Source: Sulfitobacter sp.
Lineage (GTDB): Bacteria; Pseudomonadota; Alphaproteobacteria; Rhodobacterales; Rhodobacteraceae
Direction: 5' to 3'
Assembly (NCBI GenBank): GCA_024636405.1
Contig: JAGXHC010000161.1
Location: 1-5,894, forward strand
Length of the DNA stretch: 5,894 nucleotides
Shown here: positions 1-5,894 of the stretch, in pieces
Layout: the number at the start of each line of letters is the position of its first letter
Position numbering within the stretch: the first letter of the stretch is position 1
Notes under the pieces: generated by a model
Database searches by the model: none
What the model was told of the DNA's origin: nothing
The model's input: only the letters and a program-made list of their open reading frames with translations
Position numbers and translations under genes: made by a program

Positions 1-58
1 CCGTCACGCTTGCCGAGAGGCGCCGGAATTGATAGCCGTTTCAAAGCCGCATCGGACA

Positions 59-63
59 AAGGA
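59..63 (+). promoter_or_regulatory. Ribosome binding site of fabZ
   Basis: AAGGA lies six bases before the ATG at 70. It decides the fabZ start: the reading frame is open further upstream to a possible TTG at 10, but that codon would add 20 residues unlike anything in FabZ. None of the other genes in this operon has such a clear Shine-Dalgarno sequence. Confidence 0.75.
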
Positions 64-69
64 CCACCC

Positions 70-540
70 ATGACCCAAGAACTGCTGAGCGCCGATATTC
101 TGATGATCCAGCGCATATTGCCGCATCGTTATCCGTTTTTGTTGGTGGACAAGGTGACGGAGATCGATGGGACGGCATCAGCCGTAGGGTTTAAAAACGT
201 CACCATGAACGAGCCGCAATTTCAGGGCCACTTCCCCGCCACGCCGATCATGCCCGGTGTTCTCATTGTCGAAGCCATGGCGCAGACCGCCGGCGTGATG
301 GTGGGCGTGACGCTTGAGCAGATGGACCGCGAGATGCTGATCTACTTCATGTCCATCGACAACTGCAAATTCCGCCGCAAAGTGGTGCCCGGCGATGTGC
401 TGCGCATGGAGCTCAAGACATTGCGCGGCAAGGCGGGTGGCAAAATATGGCGCTTTTCCGGTGTCGCGACCGTGGATGGAGAAATGGCCGCAGAAGCGGA
501 ATTCATGGCCATGCTCGATCTGCCGAAAGCCCCCGCATGA
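70..540 (+). CDS. fabZ: 3-hydroxyacyl-ACP dehydratase FabZ
   Basis: A 156-residue cytosolic hot-dog-fold enzyme, the usual length for FabZ, which dehydrates (3R)-hydroxyacyl-ACP to trans-2-enoyl-ACP in fatty acid elongation. Visible family signatures are the N-terminal [13 protein letters not shown] (residues 17-29) and the active-site block [11 protein letters not shown] (53-63), with catalytic His54 and Glu68 in the following VEAMAQ helix. The later FRRKVVPGD segment is also typical. The ATG at 70 is chosen for its good Shine-Dalgarno sequence and because the protein then begins like known FabZ proteins. It is the first complete gene of an lpx operon, and its stop overlaps the lpxA start (ATGA). 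FabZ and LpxA compete for the hydroxyacyl-ACP pool, so joint expression makes sense. FabA is unlikely, because the length and active-site context are those of FabZ. Confidence 0.96.
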   Translation: MTQELLSADILMIQRILPHRYPFLLVDKVTEIDGTASAVGFKNVTMNEPQFQGHFPATPIMPGVLIVEAMAQTAGVMVGVTLEQMDREMLIYFMSIDNCKFRRKVVPGDVLRMELKTLRGKAGGKIWRFSGVATVDGEMAAEAEFMAMLDLPKAPA

Positions 541-1319
541 GCAATATCCACCCCAGTGCGGTGATCGAAGATGGCGCGCAGATTGATCCGTCGGTCCAGA
601 TCGGTCCCTTCTGTGTGGTGGGCGCGCAGGTGGTGCTGCACCGCGATGTGGTGTTGCGATCCCATGTTGTCGTGACCGGCCGCACGCAGGTGGGTGAGGG
701 AACGGTGATTTTTTCGTTTGCGGTGATTGGCGAAATCCCACAGGACCTGAAATTCAAAGGCGAGGCCAGCCGCCTTGTTATCGGTGCGCGCAACCGCATT
801 CGCGAGCATGTCACGATGAACTGCGGCACCGAAGGCGGCGGTGGCGTGACCAGGATCGGCGATGACGGATTGTTTATGGCCGGATGCCACGTGGCGCATG
901 ATGCCATTGTCGGGGACCGGGTGATCGTGGTGAATTCCGCCGCTGTCGCAGGGCATTGCGTGCTGGAAGACGACGTGATCATCGGCGGTTTGTCGGGGAT
1001 ACATCAATTTGTGCGGATCGGGCGCGGGGCGATCATCGGGGCCGTGACAATGGTCACAAACGACGTGATCCCCTACGGTCTGGTGCAGGCGCCGCGCGGC
1101 GATCTGGACGGGCTGAACCTTGTCGGGCTGAAGCGGCGCGGCGTGGCACGCGCAGACATCACCGCATTGCGCGCCGCGTTCCAGATGCTGGCGCAGGGCG
1201 AGGGCACCTTTCATGACCGCGCCCAGCGGTTAGGGCAGGAAACCAGCAGCGACTATGTGCACGAGATCGTCAATTTTATCATGGCCGATACCGGCCGCCA
1301 TTTTCTGACGCCGAAATGA
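537..1319 (+). CDS. lpxA: UDP-N-acetylglucosamine O-acyltransferase LpxA
   Basis: The first enzyme of lipid A synthesis, transferring a 3-hydroxyacyl group from ACP to the 3-OH of UDP-GlcNAc in the cytosol as a homotrimer. The 260-residue protein (E. coli 262) has the left-handed beta-helix hexapeptide pattern from [12 protein letters not shown] onward. It carries the LpxA block [11 protein letters not shown] with His118 and catalytic His121 (E. coli 125), then AGH (His140) and IHQF (His156). The C-terminal helical domain opens with [11 protein letters not shown]. By alignment to E. coli from memory, the acyl-chain ruler Gly173 is Ala169 here and Gly176 is Met172, which hints at an acyl chain shorter than C14. 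The ATG at 537 overlaps the fabZ stop and gives the conserved N-terminus [10 protein letters not shown]. An upstream in-frame start at 447 lies inside fabZ and is rejected. No clear Shine-Dalgarno is seen, so translation is probably coupled to fabZ. Confidence 0.96.
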   Translation: MSNIHPSAVIEDGAQIDPSVQIGPFCVVGAQVVLHRDVVLRSHVVVTGRTQVGEGTVIFSFAVIGEIPQDLKFKGEASRLVIGARNRIREHVTMNCGTEGGGGVTRIGDDGLFMAGCHVAHDAIVGDRVIVVNSAAVAGHCVLEDDVIIGGLSGIHQFVRIGRGAIIGAVTMVTNDVIPYGLVQAPRGDLDGLNLVGLKRRGVARADITALRAAFQMLAQGEGTFHDRAQRLGQETSSDYVHEIVNFIMADTGRHFLTPK

Positions 1320-2110
1320 CGCTCGCGCTGATCGCTGGGCGCGGTCGTTTGCCCGCGCTGGTGGCTGATGCCCAAGCCACCCCGCCGCTGATCTGTGCGA
1401 TGGCGGATGTTGTGCCAGAGGGACTGACGCCGGACCTTGTCTTTCGGCTTGAAACGCTGGGCACGCTGCTGGTTGAATTGGGCCGGCGCGGTGTGACCGA
1501 AGTTTGTTTTGTCGGTGCGATCGACCGCCCGACCCTTGATCCCACCAAGCTGGATGCCGAAACGGCGCCGCTGGTGCCGCTGTTTCAGCAGGCGCTGGAA
1601 AAAGGGGATGATGGCGCGTTGCGTGTCGTGCTGGATATCTTTGAAAAAACCGGATTTACGATCCGTGCCGTGCATGAGCTTGCACCACAACTGCTGGCCG
1701 ACGGCGGCGTCTTTGGCACCGTTTGGCCGGACGGGCAGATGCGCAAGGACGCGGAAATCGGGATCGCGCATATCGCCGCCATGGGACCGCTTGATATCGG
1801 TCAGGCCTGTTTGGTGGCGCAGGGCAAGGTGATCGCGATGGAGGACGCAGACGGGACCGACGCGCTTGTCGCGCGGCTGGCGCCGTTGTCAGCCGATATG
1901 CGTGCGATACTGTGCAAGGGGCCAAAGCCGGGCCAAAGCCGCCAGATTGACTTGCCCACCATCGGCCCCGAGACGTTCGAGGCGGCTGCCCAGGCGGGAT
2001 TGGTTGGGGTGGTGATTGATGCCGGCGATGTTTTGTTGATTGACAAGGCGCGCTGCACGGAATTGGCGGACGCGCATGGTTTGGTGTTCTGGGCGCGGAC
2101 GGGCGAATGA
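1316..2110 (+). CDS. lpxI: UDP-2,3-diacylglucosamine pyrophosphatase LpxI
   Basis: A 264-residue protein of the LpxI (DUF1009) family, which replaces LpxH in many alphaproteobacteria. It hydrolyses UDP-2,3-diacylglucosamine to lipid X and UMP at the cytosolic side of the inner membrane, using a divalent metal. Evidence is the N-terminal LIAGRGRLP (residues 5-13), the mid-region VGAIDRP (66-72), the C-terminal domain with VAQGKVIAMEDADGTDA (167-183), and KGPKPGQSRQIDLPTIG (201-217). Asp212 in the last motif is my best candidate for the equivalent of the metal-binding Asp225 of the Caulobacter enzyme; this is inference. The position between lpxA and lpxB is the expected one. Both ends overlap their neighbours by ATGA, and no Shine-Dalgarno sequence is evident before the start, which suggests reinitiation by ribosomes finishing lpxA. 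Confidence 0.93.
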   Translation: MTLALIAGRGRLPALVADAQATPPLICAMADVVPEGLTPDLVFRLETLGTLLVELGRRGVTEVCFVGAIDRPTLDPTKLDAETAPLVPLFQQALEKGDDGALRVVLDIFEKTGFTIRAVHELAPQLLADGGVFGTVWPDGQMRKDAEIGIAHIAAMGPLDIGQACLVAQGKVIAMEDADGTDALVARLAPLSADMRAILCKGPKPGQSRQIDLPTIGPETFEAAAQAGLVGVVIDAGDVLLIDKARCTELADAHGLVFWARTGE

Positions 2111-3261
2111 TGCGGGTCTTCATCCTTGCAGGCGAGCCATCGGGCGACAGGCTTGGCGGGGCATTGATGGCAGGGCTGAAAGAACTGCACCCTGATGTGA
2201 CTTTTGAAGGGATCGGTGGGCCCGTGATGGCCGCGCAGGGGTTGCAAAGTCGCTTTGACATGTCCGAGTTGAGCGTTATGGGGCTGGCCGAAATCTTGCC
2301 CAGATACCGCGCCCTGATGACGCGCATCAACCAGACCGCTCAGGCGGTGGTCGAGATGGCGCCCGATGTGTTGATTACCATCGACAGCCCCGATTTTTCG
2401 CTGCGGGTTGCACGGCGGGTCAAGGTAAAGTCAAACGTTCGCACGGTGCATTACGTCGCACCCACAGTCTGGGCCTGGCGCCCCGGCAGGGCCGAGAAGA
2501 TGGCCCGCTGGATTGATCAGGTGCTGGCGCTGTTCCCTTTCGAGCCGCCGTATATGGAAGCCGCCGGAATGGCCTGCGACTTTGTCGGCCATCCGGTTGT
2601 GGCAGAGCCTGTCGCCTCGGATATTGAAACCGCAAAATTTCGCGCGGAGACCGGGCTTGCGGAGGCACCGGTGCTGTTGGTCCTGCCGGGATCGCGGCGC
2701 AGTGAGGTGGCGCGTCTTGCGCCCGTGTTTCAACAAGTTGTCGCGCGGTTGGCGCAGGCGCGCCCCGATCTGCGCATTGTGATCCCTGCCGCGGCCGCGG
2801 TTGTAGCGGACGTGCGGCGCGCGACACACAAATGGCCCGGCAAGCCGGTCTTGCTTGATCCGACCGACGTATCGCTTGCAGAGGGGCTGGCACGCAAGCG
2901 TGCGGCGTTTCGTGCCGCTGACGTGGCTTTGGCAGCGTCTGGCACGGTGTCGCTGGAACTTGCCGCCGCCGGCACGCCTATGGTGATCGCCTATGACATG
3001 AGCTGGTTGTCGCGTCAGATCATCGGGCGCATGTTGAAGGTGGATACGGTGACGTTGGTCAACCTTGTTTCTGACACCCGTGCGGTGCCGGAATTCATCG
3101 GCGCGAACTGTCGTCCGGGCCCGATTGCGCAGTCTGTGGTGAGCGTGCTCGACAATCCGGACGCGCAAAAGTCCGCGATGGCCCTGACCATGCAGCGGCT
3201 GGGGCAGGGCGGCGAAGCACCGGGTCTGCGCGCGGCGCGGGCAGTTTTGGCGCGGCTGTGA
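2107..3261 (+). CDS. lpxB: Lipid-A-disaccharide synthase LpxB
   Basis: A 384-residue GT19 glycosyltransferase, the usual family length. It condenses lipid X with UDP-2,3-diacylglucosamine to form the beta-1,6 disaccharide of lipid A, acting as a peripheral protein on the inner membrane. Motifs in order are GEPSGD (residues 9-14), GIGGPVM (35-41), LSVMGLAEIL (55-64), DSPDF (93-97, with Asp96 near the E. coli Asp98 position), YVAPTVWAWRPGR (116-128), FPFEPPY (143-149), FVGHP (159-163) and LPGSRRSEV (193-201). It receives the LpxI product, and its ATG overlaps the lpxI stop. A second ATG follows at once (ATGATG), so the true start could be 2110. The reading frame is intact. It is the last gene of the operon, since the next gene is convergent. 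Confidence 0.96.
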   Translation: MMRVFILAGEPSGDRLGGALMAGLKELHPDVTFEGIGGPVMAAQGLQSRFDMSELSVMGLAEILPRYRALMTRINQTAQAVVEMAPDVLITIDSPDFSLRVARRVKVKSNVRTVHYVAPTVWAWRPGRAEKMARWIDQVLALFPFEPPYMEAAGMACDFVGHPVVAEPVASDIETAKFRAETGLAEAPVLLVLPGSRRSEVARLAPVFQQVVARLAQARPDLRIVIPAAAAVVADVRRATHKWPGKPVLLDPTDVSLAEGLARKRAAFRAADVALAASGTVSLELAAAGTPMVIAYDMSWLSRQIIGRMLKVDTVTLVNLVSDTRAVPEFIGANCRPGPIAQSVVSVLDNPDAQKSAMALTMQRLGQGGEAPGLRAARAVLARL

Positions 3262-3295
3262 TCAAGTTACTATGATAAGGTGACTGTGATCAAGT
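3256..3295. repeat. 12-base direct repeat at the end of lpxB
   Basis: CTGTGATCAAGT occurs exactly at 3256-3267 and again at 3284-3295, a 28-base period. The first copy spans the lpxB stop codon and the second is intergenic. Each copy contains the palindrome TGATCA. It could be a small tandem duplication or a pair of binding sites. No function can be assigned from the sequence alone. Confidence 0.6.
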
Positions 3296-3341
3296 GGCTG
3301 GAAACAAACGGACGCGCTGCGCGCGACACGACTATCTTGGA

Positions 3342-3360
3342 TGAGGGACGCTGTCCCTCA
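3342..3360. terminator. Hairpin between convergent lpxB and mnmA
   Basis: TGAGGGAC, loop GCT, GTCCCTCA: a perfect 8-bp stem with a 3-base loop. It lies 80 bases after lpxB and about 40 bases after the mnmA stop on the other strand, where a shared bidirectional terminator would be expected. Neither side has a T-run, so intrinsic termination is uncertain. It may instead block RNA decay, or be the hairpin part of a dispersed repeat. Confidence 0.5.
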
Positions 3361-3394
3361 AACTCCCTGGGATTTAAACCATTTGGAAACACGC
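3342..3394 (+). repeat. Putative dispersed Rhodobacteraceae intergenic repeat
   Basis: The hairpin is followed by AAACTCCCTGGGATTT and then an A/T-rich tail with ATTTGGAAAC. From memory, many roseobacter and Rhodobacter genomes carry intergenic copies of a G-rich hairpin followed by a CTCCC-(T/G)-GGAGTATTT-like block, often just after genes. This copy fits that layout but is diverged. With only one copy in the window, repeat status cannot be shown here. Confidence 0.35.
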
Positions 3395-3399
3395 AGGGT

Positions 3400-4542
3400 T
3401 CAGCCGCGGTGAATCCAGCCACCGCCAAAGATCCGAGTGCTGTCTGGATCGTAGAATACACAGGCCTGACCGGGTGAAACGCCTTCTTCGGGCGTCAAAA
3501 GTTCGACTTCTGCTGTTGAGTCCGACAAGGGCCGCAGAATGGCATCGCGGGGCGGTCGGGTGGAGCGGACCCGGACTGCGACGGGCCATTCATCGCGCGA
3601 CGTCAGCGGCGCATCGCCAAGCCAGTTGATCTCGCGCACCGGAATGGTCCGGGTAGCGAGCATTGACTTCGGTCCGACTACGACCTCTTTGCGATCTGCA
3701 TCAAGGCGCACGACAAAAAGCGGATCGGCAAGGCCACCGATGCCCAGACCGCGCCGCTGGCCGATGGTATAGTGGATCACGCCTTCGTGGCGCGCCAGGA
3801 CGTTGCCGTGGGTGTCCACGATATCACCGGGGTCTGCGGCGTCGGGCCGCAGCTTGCGAATAACGGCCGCATAATCTCCATTGGGGACAAAGCAGATGTC
3901 CTGGCTGTCGGGCTTTGATGCCACGCTTAGCCCGTATTTCGTCGCCAGAGCGCGGGTTTCGTCCTTTGACGGCAAATGACCCAGCGGGAAACGCAGATAA
4001 TCAAGTTGTTCAGATGTGGTGGAGAACAGAAAATAGCTTTGATCGCGATTCGCATCGGCAGCGTTGTGCAGTTCGGGGCCATTTTCGCCCATGACGCGCT
4101 GGATGTAATGCCCGGTCGCCATGCAGTCGGCCTCAAGATCCTTGGCGGTTTCAAGCAGGTCCTTGAACTTCACCCGCTCGTTGCAGCGGATGCAGGGCAC
4201 GGGGGTCGCGCCGCCAAGATAGCTTTCGGCGAATTCGTCAATCACGGCGTCCTTGAAGACGTTTTCATAATCCAGCACGTAATGCGGAAAGCCCATTTCT
4301 TCGGCCACGCGGCGGGCATCGTGAATGTCGAGCCCGGCACAGCACGCCCCCTTTTTGGCAAGTGCCGCGCCGTGGTCGTAGAGCTGAAGCGTGACGCCAA
4401 TGACATCATAGCCTTCTTCCGCGAGCATCGCCGCCACGACCGAACTGTCCACGCCGCCCGACATCGCCACGACGACACGTGTGTCGGCTGGTGACTTGGC
4501 AAAGCCAAGCGAATTCAGGGGCGGGCGGTGATCGAGAGGCAT
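3400..4542 (-). CDS. mnmA: tRNA-specific 2-thiouridylase MnmA
   Basis: This enzyme adds sulfur at C2 of U34 in tRNAs for Lys, Glu and Gln. It adenylates the base with ATP and takes persulfide sulfur delivered from a cysteine desulfurase. The 380-residue protein (E. coli 368) has the PP-loop SGGVDSS at residues 28-34. It carries catalytic cysteines Cys120 in [10 protein letters not shown] and Cys217 in [13 protein letters not shown], the tRNA-binding DQSYFLF (167-173), and the C-terminal IGQRRGLG and GGGWIHRG blocks. The ATG at 4542 is chosen because GGAG lies eight bases upstream. A TTG nine codons earlier (4569) has no such site and would overlap the predicted promoter -10 region. It is convergent with lpxB and divergent from sciP. 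The extra N-terminal residues before the PP-loop are probably an unstructured extension. Confidence 0.96.
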   Translation of the reverse strand: MPLDHRPPLNSLGFAKSPADTRVVVAMSGGVDSSVVAAMLAEEGYDVIGVTLQLYDHGAALAKKGACCAGLDIHDARRVAEEMGFPHYVLDYENVFKDAVIDEFAESYLGGATPVPCIRCNERVKFKDLLETAKDLEADCMATGHYIQRVMGENGPELHNAADANRDQSYFLFSTTSEQLDYLRFPLGHLPSKDETRALATKYGLSVASKPDSQDICFVPNGDYAAVIRKLRPDAADPGDIVDTHGNVLARHEGVIHYTIGQRRGLGIGGLADPLFVVRLDADRKEVVVGPKSMLATRTIPVREINWLGDAPLTSRDEWPVAVRVRSTRPPRDAILRPLSDSTAEVELLTPEEGVSPGQACVFYDPDSTRIFGGGWIHRG

Positions 4543-4550
4543 GAAAGGTA

Positions 4551-4554
4551 CTCC
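4551..4554 (-). promoter_or_regulatory. Ribosome binding site of mnmA
   Basis: On the minus strand GGAG lies eight bases before the ATG at 4542. It selects this start over the in-frame TTG at 4569. Confidence 0.65.
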
Positions 4555-4567
4555 GGTATTGTGCGGC

Positions 4568-4595
4568 AATATAGGAAAATCCTAACTACTCACAA
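4568..4595 (-). promoter_or_regulatory. Candidate sigma-70 promoter of mnmA with palindrome
   Basis: Read on the minus strand, TTGTGA (4595-4590) and TATATT (4573-4568) are separated by 16 bases and match the -35 and -10 consensus at 4 and 5 of 6 positions. The predicted transcript would start about 20 bases before the Shine-Dalgarno sequence or closer. The spacer contains the perfect palindrome TAGGA-AAA-TCCTA (4572-4584), which overlaps the end of the -10 box and could be an operator. Both assignments are by eye. Confidence 0.45.
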
Positions 4596-4661
4596 GGGGC
4601 GGCTTCATCTGTCTTTAAGTCTGTTGCGGGATCTTGCCCACAAGCAATCTCGGATAAGATT

Positions 4662-4940
4662 ATGTATCTCAAGAAAGTTGACGGACCCCGTGCGGTGACC
4701 CTTGCCGATGGCACAGTGATGTCGCGCGCCGATCTGCCCAGCCCGGACACGCGGCGTTGGGTGGCCTCGCGAAAGGCGGCCGTGGTGCGCGGCGTGGTCT
4801 ACGGGTTGATCTCGCAGTCAGATGCGCTGGAGCAATATCAGATCAGTGAAGATGAGTTCCTGGAGTGGGTGCGCGCAGTTTCCGAACATGGAGAAGTGGC
4901 GCTGAAAGCTACCTCTATTCAAAAGTATAGACAACTTTAG
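4662..4940 (+). CDS. sciP: CtrA inhibitor SciP (DUF1153 family)
   Basis: A 92-residue protein of the DUF1153/SciP family. In Caulobacter, SciP (about the same length) binds CtrA and lowers transcription of CtrA-activated genes, and DNA binding has also been reported. Visible signatures are LTLADG-like residues near 14-17, DLPSPDTRRWVASRKAAVV (24-42), a helix-turn-helix-like stretch from LISQSDALEQY to EDEFLEW (49-69), and the C-terminal IQKYR (86-90). The region upstream shows only a weak GGA as ribosome binding site, and no full CtrA box was found there by eye. It lies just upstream of ctrA on the same strand, so inhibitor and target may be co-expressed. In Caulobacter the two genes are unlinked. 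The identification rests on recognisable family motifs. Confidence 0.92.
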   Translation: MYLKKVDGPRAVTLADGTVMSRADLPSPDTRRWVASRKAAVVRGVVYGLISQSDALEQYQISEDEFLEWVRAVSEHGEVALKATSIQKYRQL

Positions 4941-4954
4941 GTTGTTCGCGGTAC

Positions 4955-4990
4955 AAGGTTAGCATCGGTAACGGGTGGTTAACCTTTTTT
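4955..4990 (+). terminator. Terminator-like hairpin with T-run after sciP
   Basis: AAGGTTA (4955-4961) can pair with TAACCTT (4980-4986), followed by further T residues to 4990. This gives a 7-bp stem, an 18-base loop and a six-T tract. It sits 14 bases after the sciP stop, so it could terminate sciP transcripts before ctrA. The stem is AT-rich and the loop long, so strength is doubtful. It overlaps the CtrA box. Confidence 0.4.
4968..4983 (+). promoter_or_regulatory. Predicted CtrA binding site upstream of ctrA
   Basis: GTAA, seven bases, then TTAAC: this matches the Caulobacter CtrA consensus TTAA-N7-TTAAC at all but the first base. The second half-site is also part of the palindrome GGTTAACC. 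It lies 55 bases before the ctrA ATG, where a CtrA-activated promoter would overlap its -35 region. Autoregulation of ctrA is known in Caulobacter; here it is inferred. No GANTC methylation site was seen in this gap, unlike the Caulobacter ctrA P1 promoter. Confidence 0.6.
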
Positions 4991-5027
4991 GTTCACGATC
5001 CAGTCCAAGCCTGAAGCCTTACGATGC

Positions 5028-5031
5028 GGAG
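5028..5031 (+). promoter_or_regulatory. Ribosome binding site of ctrA
   Basis: GGAG lies seven bases before the ATG at 5039. It supports this start over the in-frame ATG at 5024, which would place this element inside the gene and add MRRTN before the conserved MRVLL. Confidence 0.75.
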
Positions 5032-5038
5032 AACAAAC

Positions 5039-5758
5039 ATGCGTGTACTGCTGGTCGAAGATGATCCAACCACCTCGCGGAGCATTGAGTTGATGCTTAC
5101 CCATGCCAACCTGAACGTCTATGCGACGGATCTGGGCGAAGAGGGGATAGATCTGGCCAAACTCTATGATTACGATCTGATCCTGCTGGATTTGGATTTG
5201 CCAGACATGAATGGTCATGAGGTTCTGCGACAGTTGCGCATGTCGCGCATCGAGACGCCGATTTTGATCCTGACCGGGTCGGATGATACAGAAAACAAGA
5301 TCAAGGGATTTGGCTTTGGTGCGGATGATTATCTGACAAAGCCCTTTCACCGCGAAGAACTGGTGGCACGCATCCACGCGATCATCCGCCGGTCCAAAGG
5401 GCATTCACAATCTGTCATCACCACCGGCCAGATTGCCGTGAACCTTGATGCAAAGACCGTTGGCGTGGACAACACGCCGGTGCATCTGACGGGCAAGGAA
5501 TACCAGATGCTGGAACTTTTGTCCCTGCGCAAAGGTACGACACTGACCAAGGAAATGTTTCTGAACCATCTTTATGGCGGCATGGATGAACCCGAGCTTA
5601 AAATTATCGACGTCTTTATCTGTAAATTGCGCAAAAAGCTTAGCCTTGCCACGAACGGAGAGAACTATATCGAGACAGTATGGGGCCGCGGCTATGTTTT
5701 GCGCGATCCTGAGCCGGTGACGATGGGTGATACCCAGCGGCTGGCAATCGGGGCCTGA
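5039..5758 (+). CDS. ctrA: Cell-cycle response regulator CtrA
   Basis: A 239-residue OmpR-family transcription factor. In Caulobacter, CtrA is phosphorylated through the CckA-ChpT relay and controls division, DNA replication and motility. In Rhodobacter capsulatus it is non-essential and drives motility and gene transfer agent genes. The receiver domain (about 1-118) has acidic Asp8 and Asp9, phosphoacceptor Asp51 in LLDLDLPDM, Thr79 and Lys101 in LTKPF. The winged-helix domain (about 125-223) contains [18 protein letters not shown] and [19 protein letters not shown], which as far as I recall are identical to Caulobacter, ending in [11 protein letters not shown]. The start at 5039 gives the conserved MRVLLVEDD. 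The tail reads RLAIGA and lacks the terminal Ala-Ala needed for ClpXP proteolysis in Caulobacter. A CtrA box lies upstream and the inhibitor gene sciP precedes it. Confidence 0.97.
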   Translation: MRVLLVEDDPTTSRSIELMLTHANLNVYATDLGEEGIDLAKLYDYDLILLDLDLPDMNGHEVLRQLRMSRIETPILILTGSDDTENKIKGFGFGADDYLTKPFHREELVARIHAIIRRSKGHSQSVITTGQIAVNLDAKTVGVDNTPVHLTGKEYQMLELLSLRKGTTLTKEMFLNHLYGGMDEPELKIIDVFICKLRKKLSLATNGENYIETVWGRGYVLRDPEPVTMGDTQRLAIGA

Positions 5759-5820
5759 GCGCAAACAGCGGCTATATCCCCTAGACCTGCCGCGCCGCGC
5801 CACCTATCTAGAAGCGCGAG

Positions 5821-5894
5821 GTGACACTTTCGGGGGCCAGGTCTTTGACATCAGACATCGATGTGAACGCGCTTTCTCGGGCGCAGGCGAAGGC
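5821..5894 (+). CDS. Start of a gene cut by window end, possibly DNA ligase LigA
   Basis: A reading frame opens after a TAG at 5809-5811 and runs off the window edge. Possible starts are GTG at 5821, TTG at 5845 and GTG at 5863. The TTG start would give a protein beginning MTSDIDVNALSRAQAK. The short segment resembles the N-terminus of alphaproteobacterial NAD-dependent DNA ligases, where a short leader is followed by a helix such as ALTRAQAxAELARLA. Only about 24 codons are visible, so the name is a guess. It lies 62 bases after ctrA on the same strand. No strong ribosome binding site or terminator is seen in that gap. Confidence 0.4.
   Translation, partial: MTLSGARSLTSDIDVNALSRAQAK

Noticed and set aside
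1..32. Possible tail of an upstream gene ending at TGA 30-32
   Set aside because: Only nine codons are visible. An OmpH/Skp or lpxD gene would be expected upstream, but nothing here identifies it.
342..1214. 290-codon minus strand frame antisense to fabZ and lpxA
   Set aside because: His-rich, composition-driven translation with no domain signature; fabZ and lpxA on the other strand are certain.
3280..3477. 65-codon + strand frame with GTG start in the lpxB-mnmA gap
   Set aside because: It runs through the hairpin and into the antisense of the mnmA 3' end, has no convincing ribosome binding site, and resembles no protein I know.
3976..4494. 172-codon + strand frame antisense to mnmA
   Set aside because: It lies wholly inside mnmA, whose motifs are unambiguous; long antisense frames are common in GC-rich DNA.
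4611..4630. TTAA at 4615-4618 as a CtrA box for sciP
   Set aside because: No second TTAA half-site at the required seven-base spacing.
4941..5038. GANTC methylation sites or GTCGAC SciP-type motif in the ctrA upstream gap
   Set aside because: I looked for both by eye and found neither; the absence is noted in the ctrA box entry.
5781..5811. CTAGA/TCTAG inverted repeat after ctrA as a terminator
   Set aside because: Only a 5-bp stem with a 21-base loop and no T-run.

Overview
This window looks like chromosomal DNA of an alphaproteobacterium, most likely Rhodobacteraceae (Roseobacter/Rhodobacter group). The support is a GC-rich sequence, an LpxI-type (not LpxH) lipid A pathway, a SciP gene next to ctrA, and a CtrA very close to that of Caulobacter. 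It is a core-genome region. I see no mobile element, CRISPR array, RNA gene or unknown multigene system.

Left half (70-3261, + strand): a compact envelope operon fabZ-lpxA-lpxI-lpxB. All three junctions are 4-base ATGA overlaps, so translation is probably coupled. FabZ keeps hydroxyacyl-ACP flowing in fatty acid elongation. LpxA uses hydroxyacyl-ACP to start lipid A synthesis, LpxI cleaves UDP-diacylglucosamine, and LpxB joins the product with a second UDP-diacylglucosamine to give the disaccharide. Residues in the LpxA acyl-chain ruler differ from E. coli.

Middle (3262-4542): lpxB and mnmA are convergent. The gap between them holds a 12-base direct repeat, an 8-bp hairpin, and a sequence resembling an intergenic repeat I associate with this family. 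mnmA (- strand) encodes the tRNA U34 2-thiouridylase. Its upstream region has a good sigma-70-like promoter with a perfect small palindrome in the spacer.

Right half (4662-5758, + strand): sciP (DUF1153, the CtrA inhibitor) is followed directly by ctrA, the master cell-cycle/motility response regulator. The 98-base gap holds a near-consensus CtrA box lying inside a terminator-like hairpin with a T-run. This suggests ctrA autoregulation and a compact CtrA/SciP feedback unit. CtrA lacks the C-terminal Ala-Ala that acts as a ClpXP degradation signal in Caulobacter. The last 74 bases probably begin another + strand gene, tentatively ligA.
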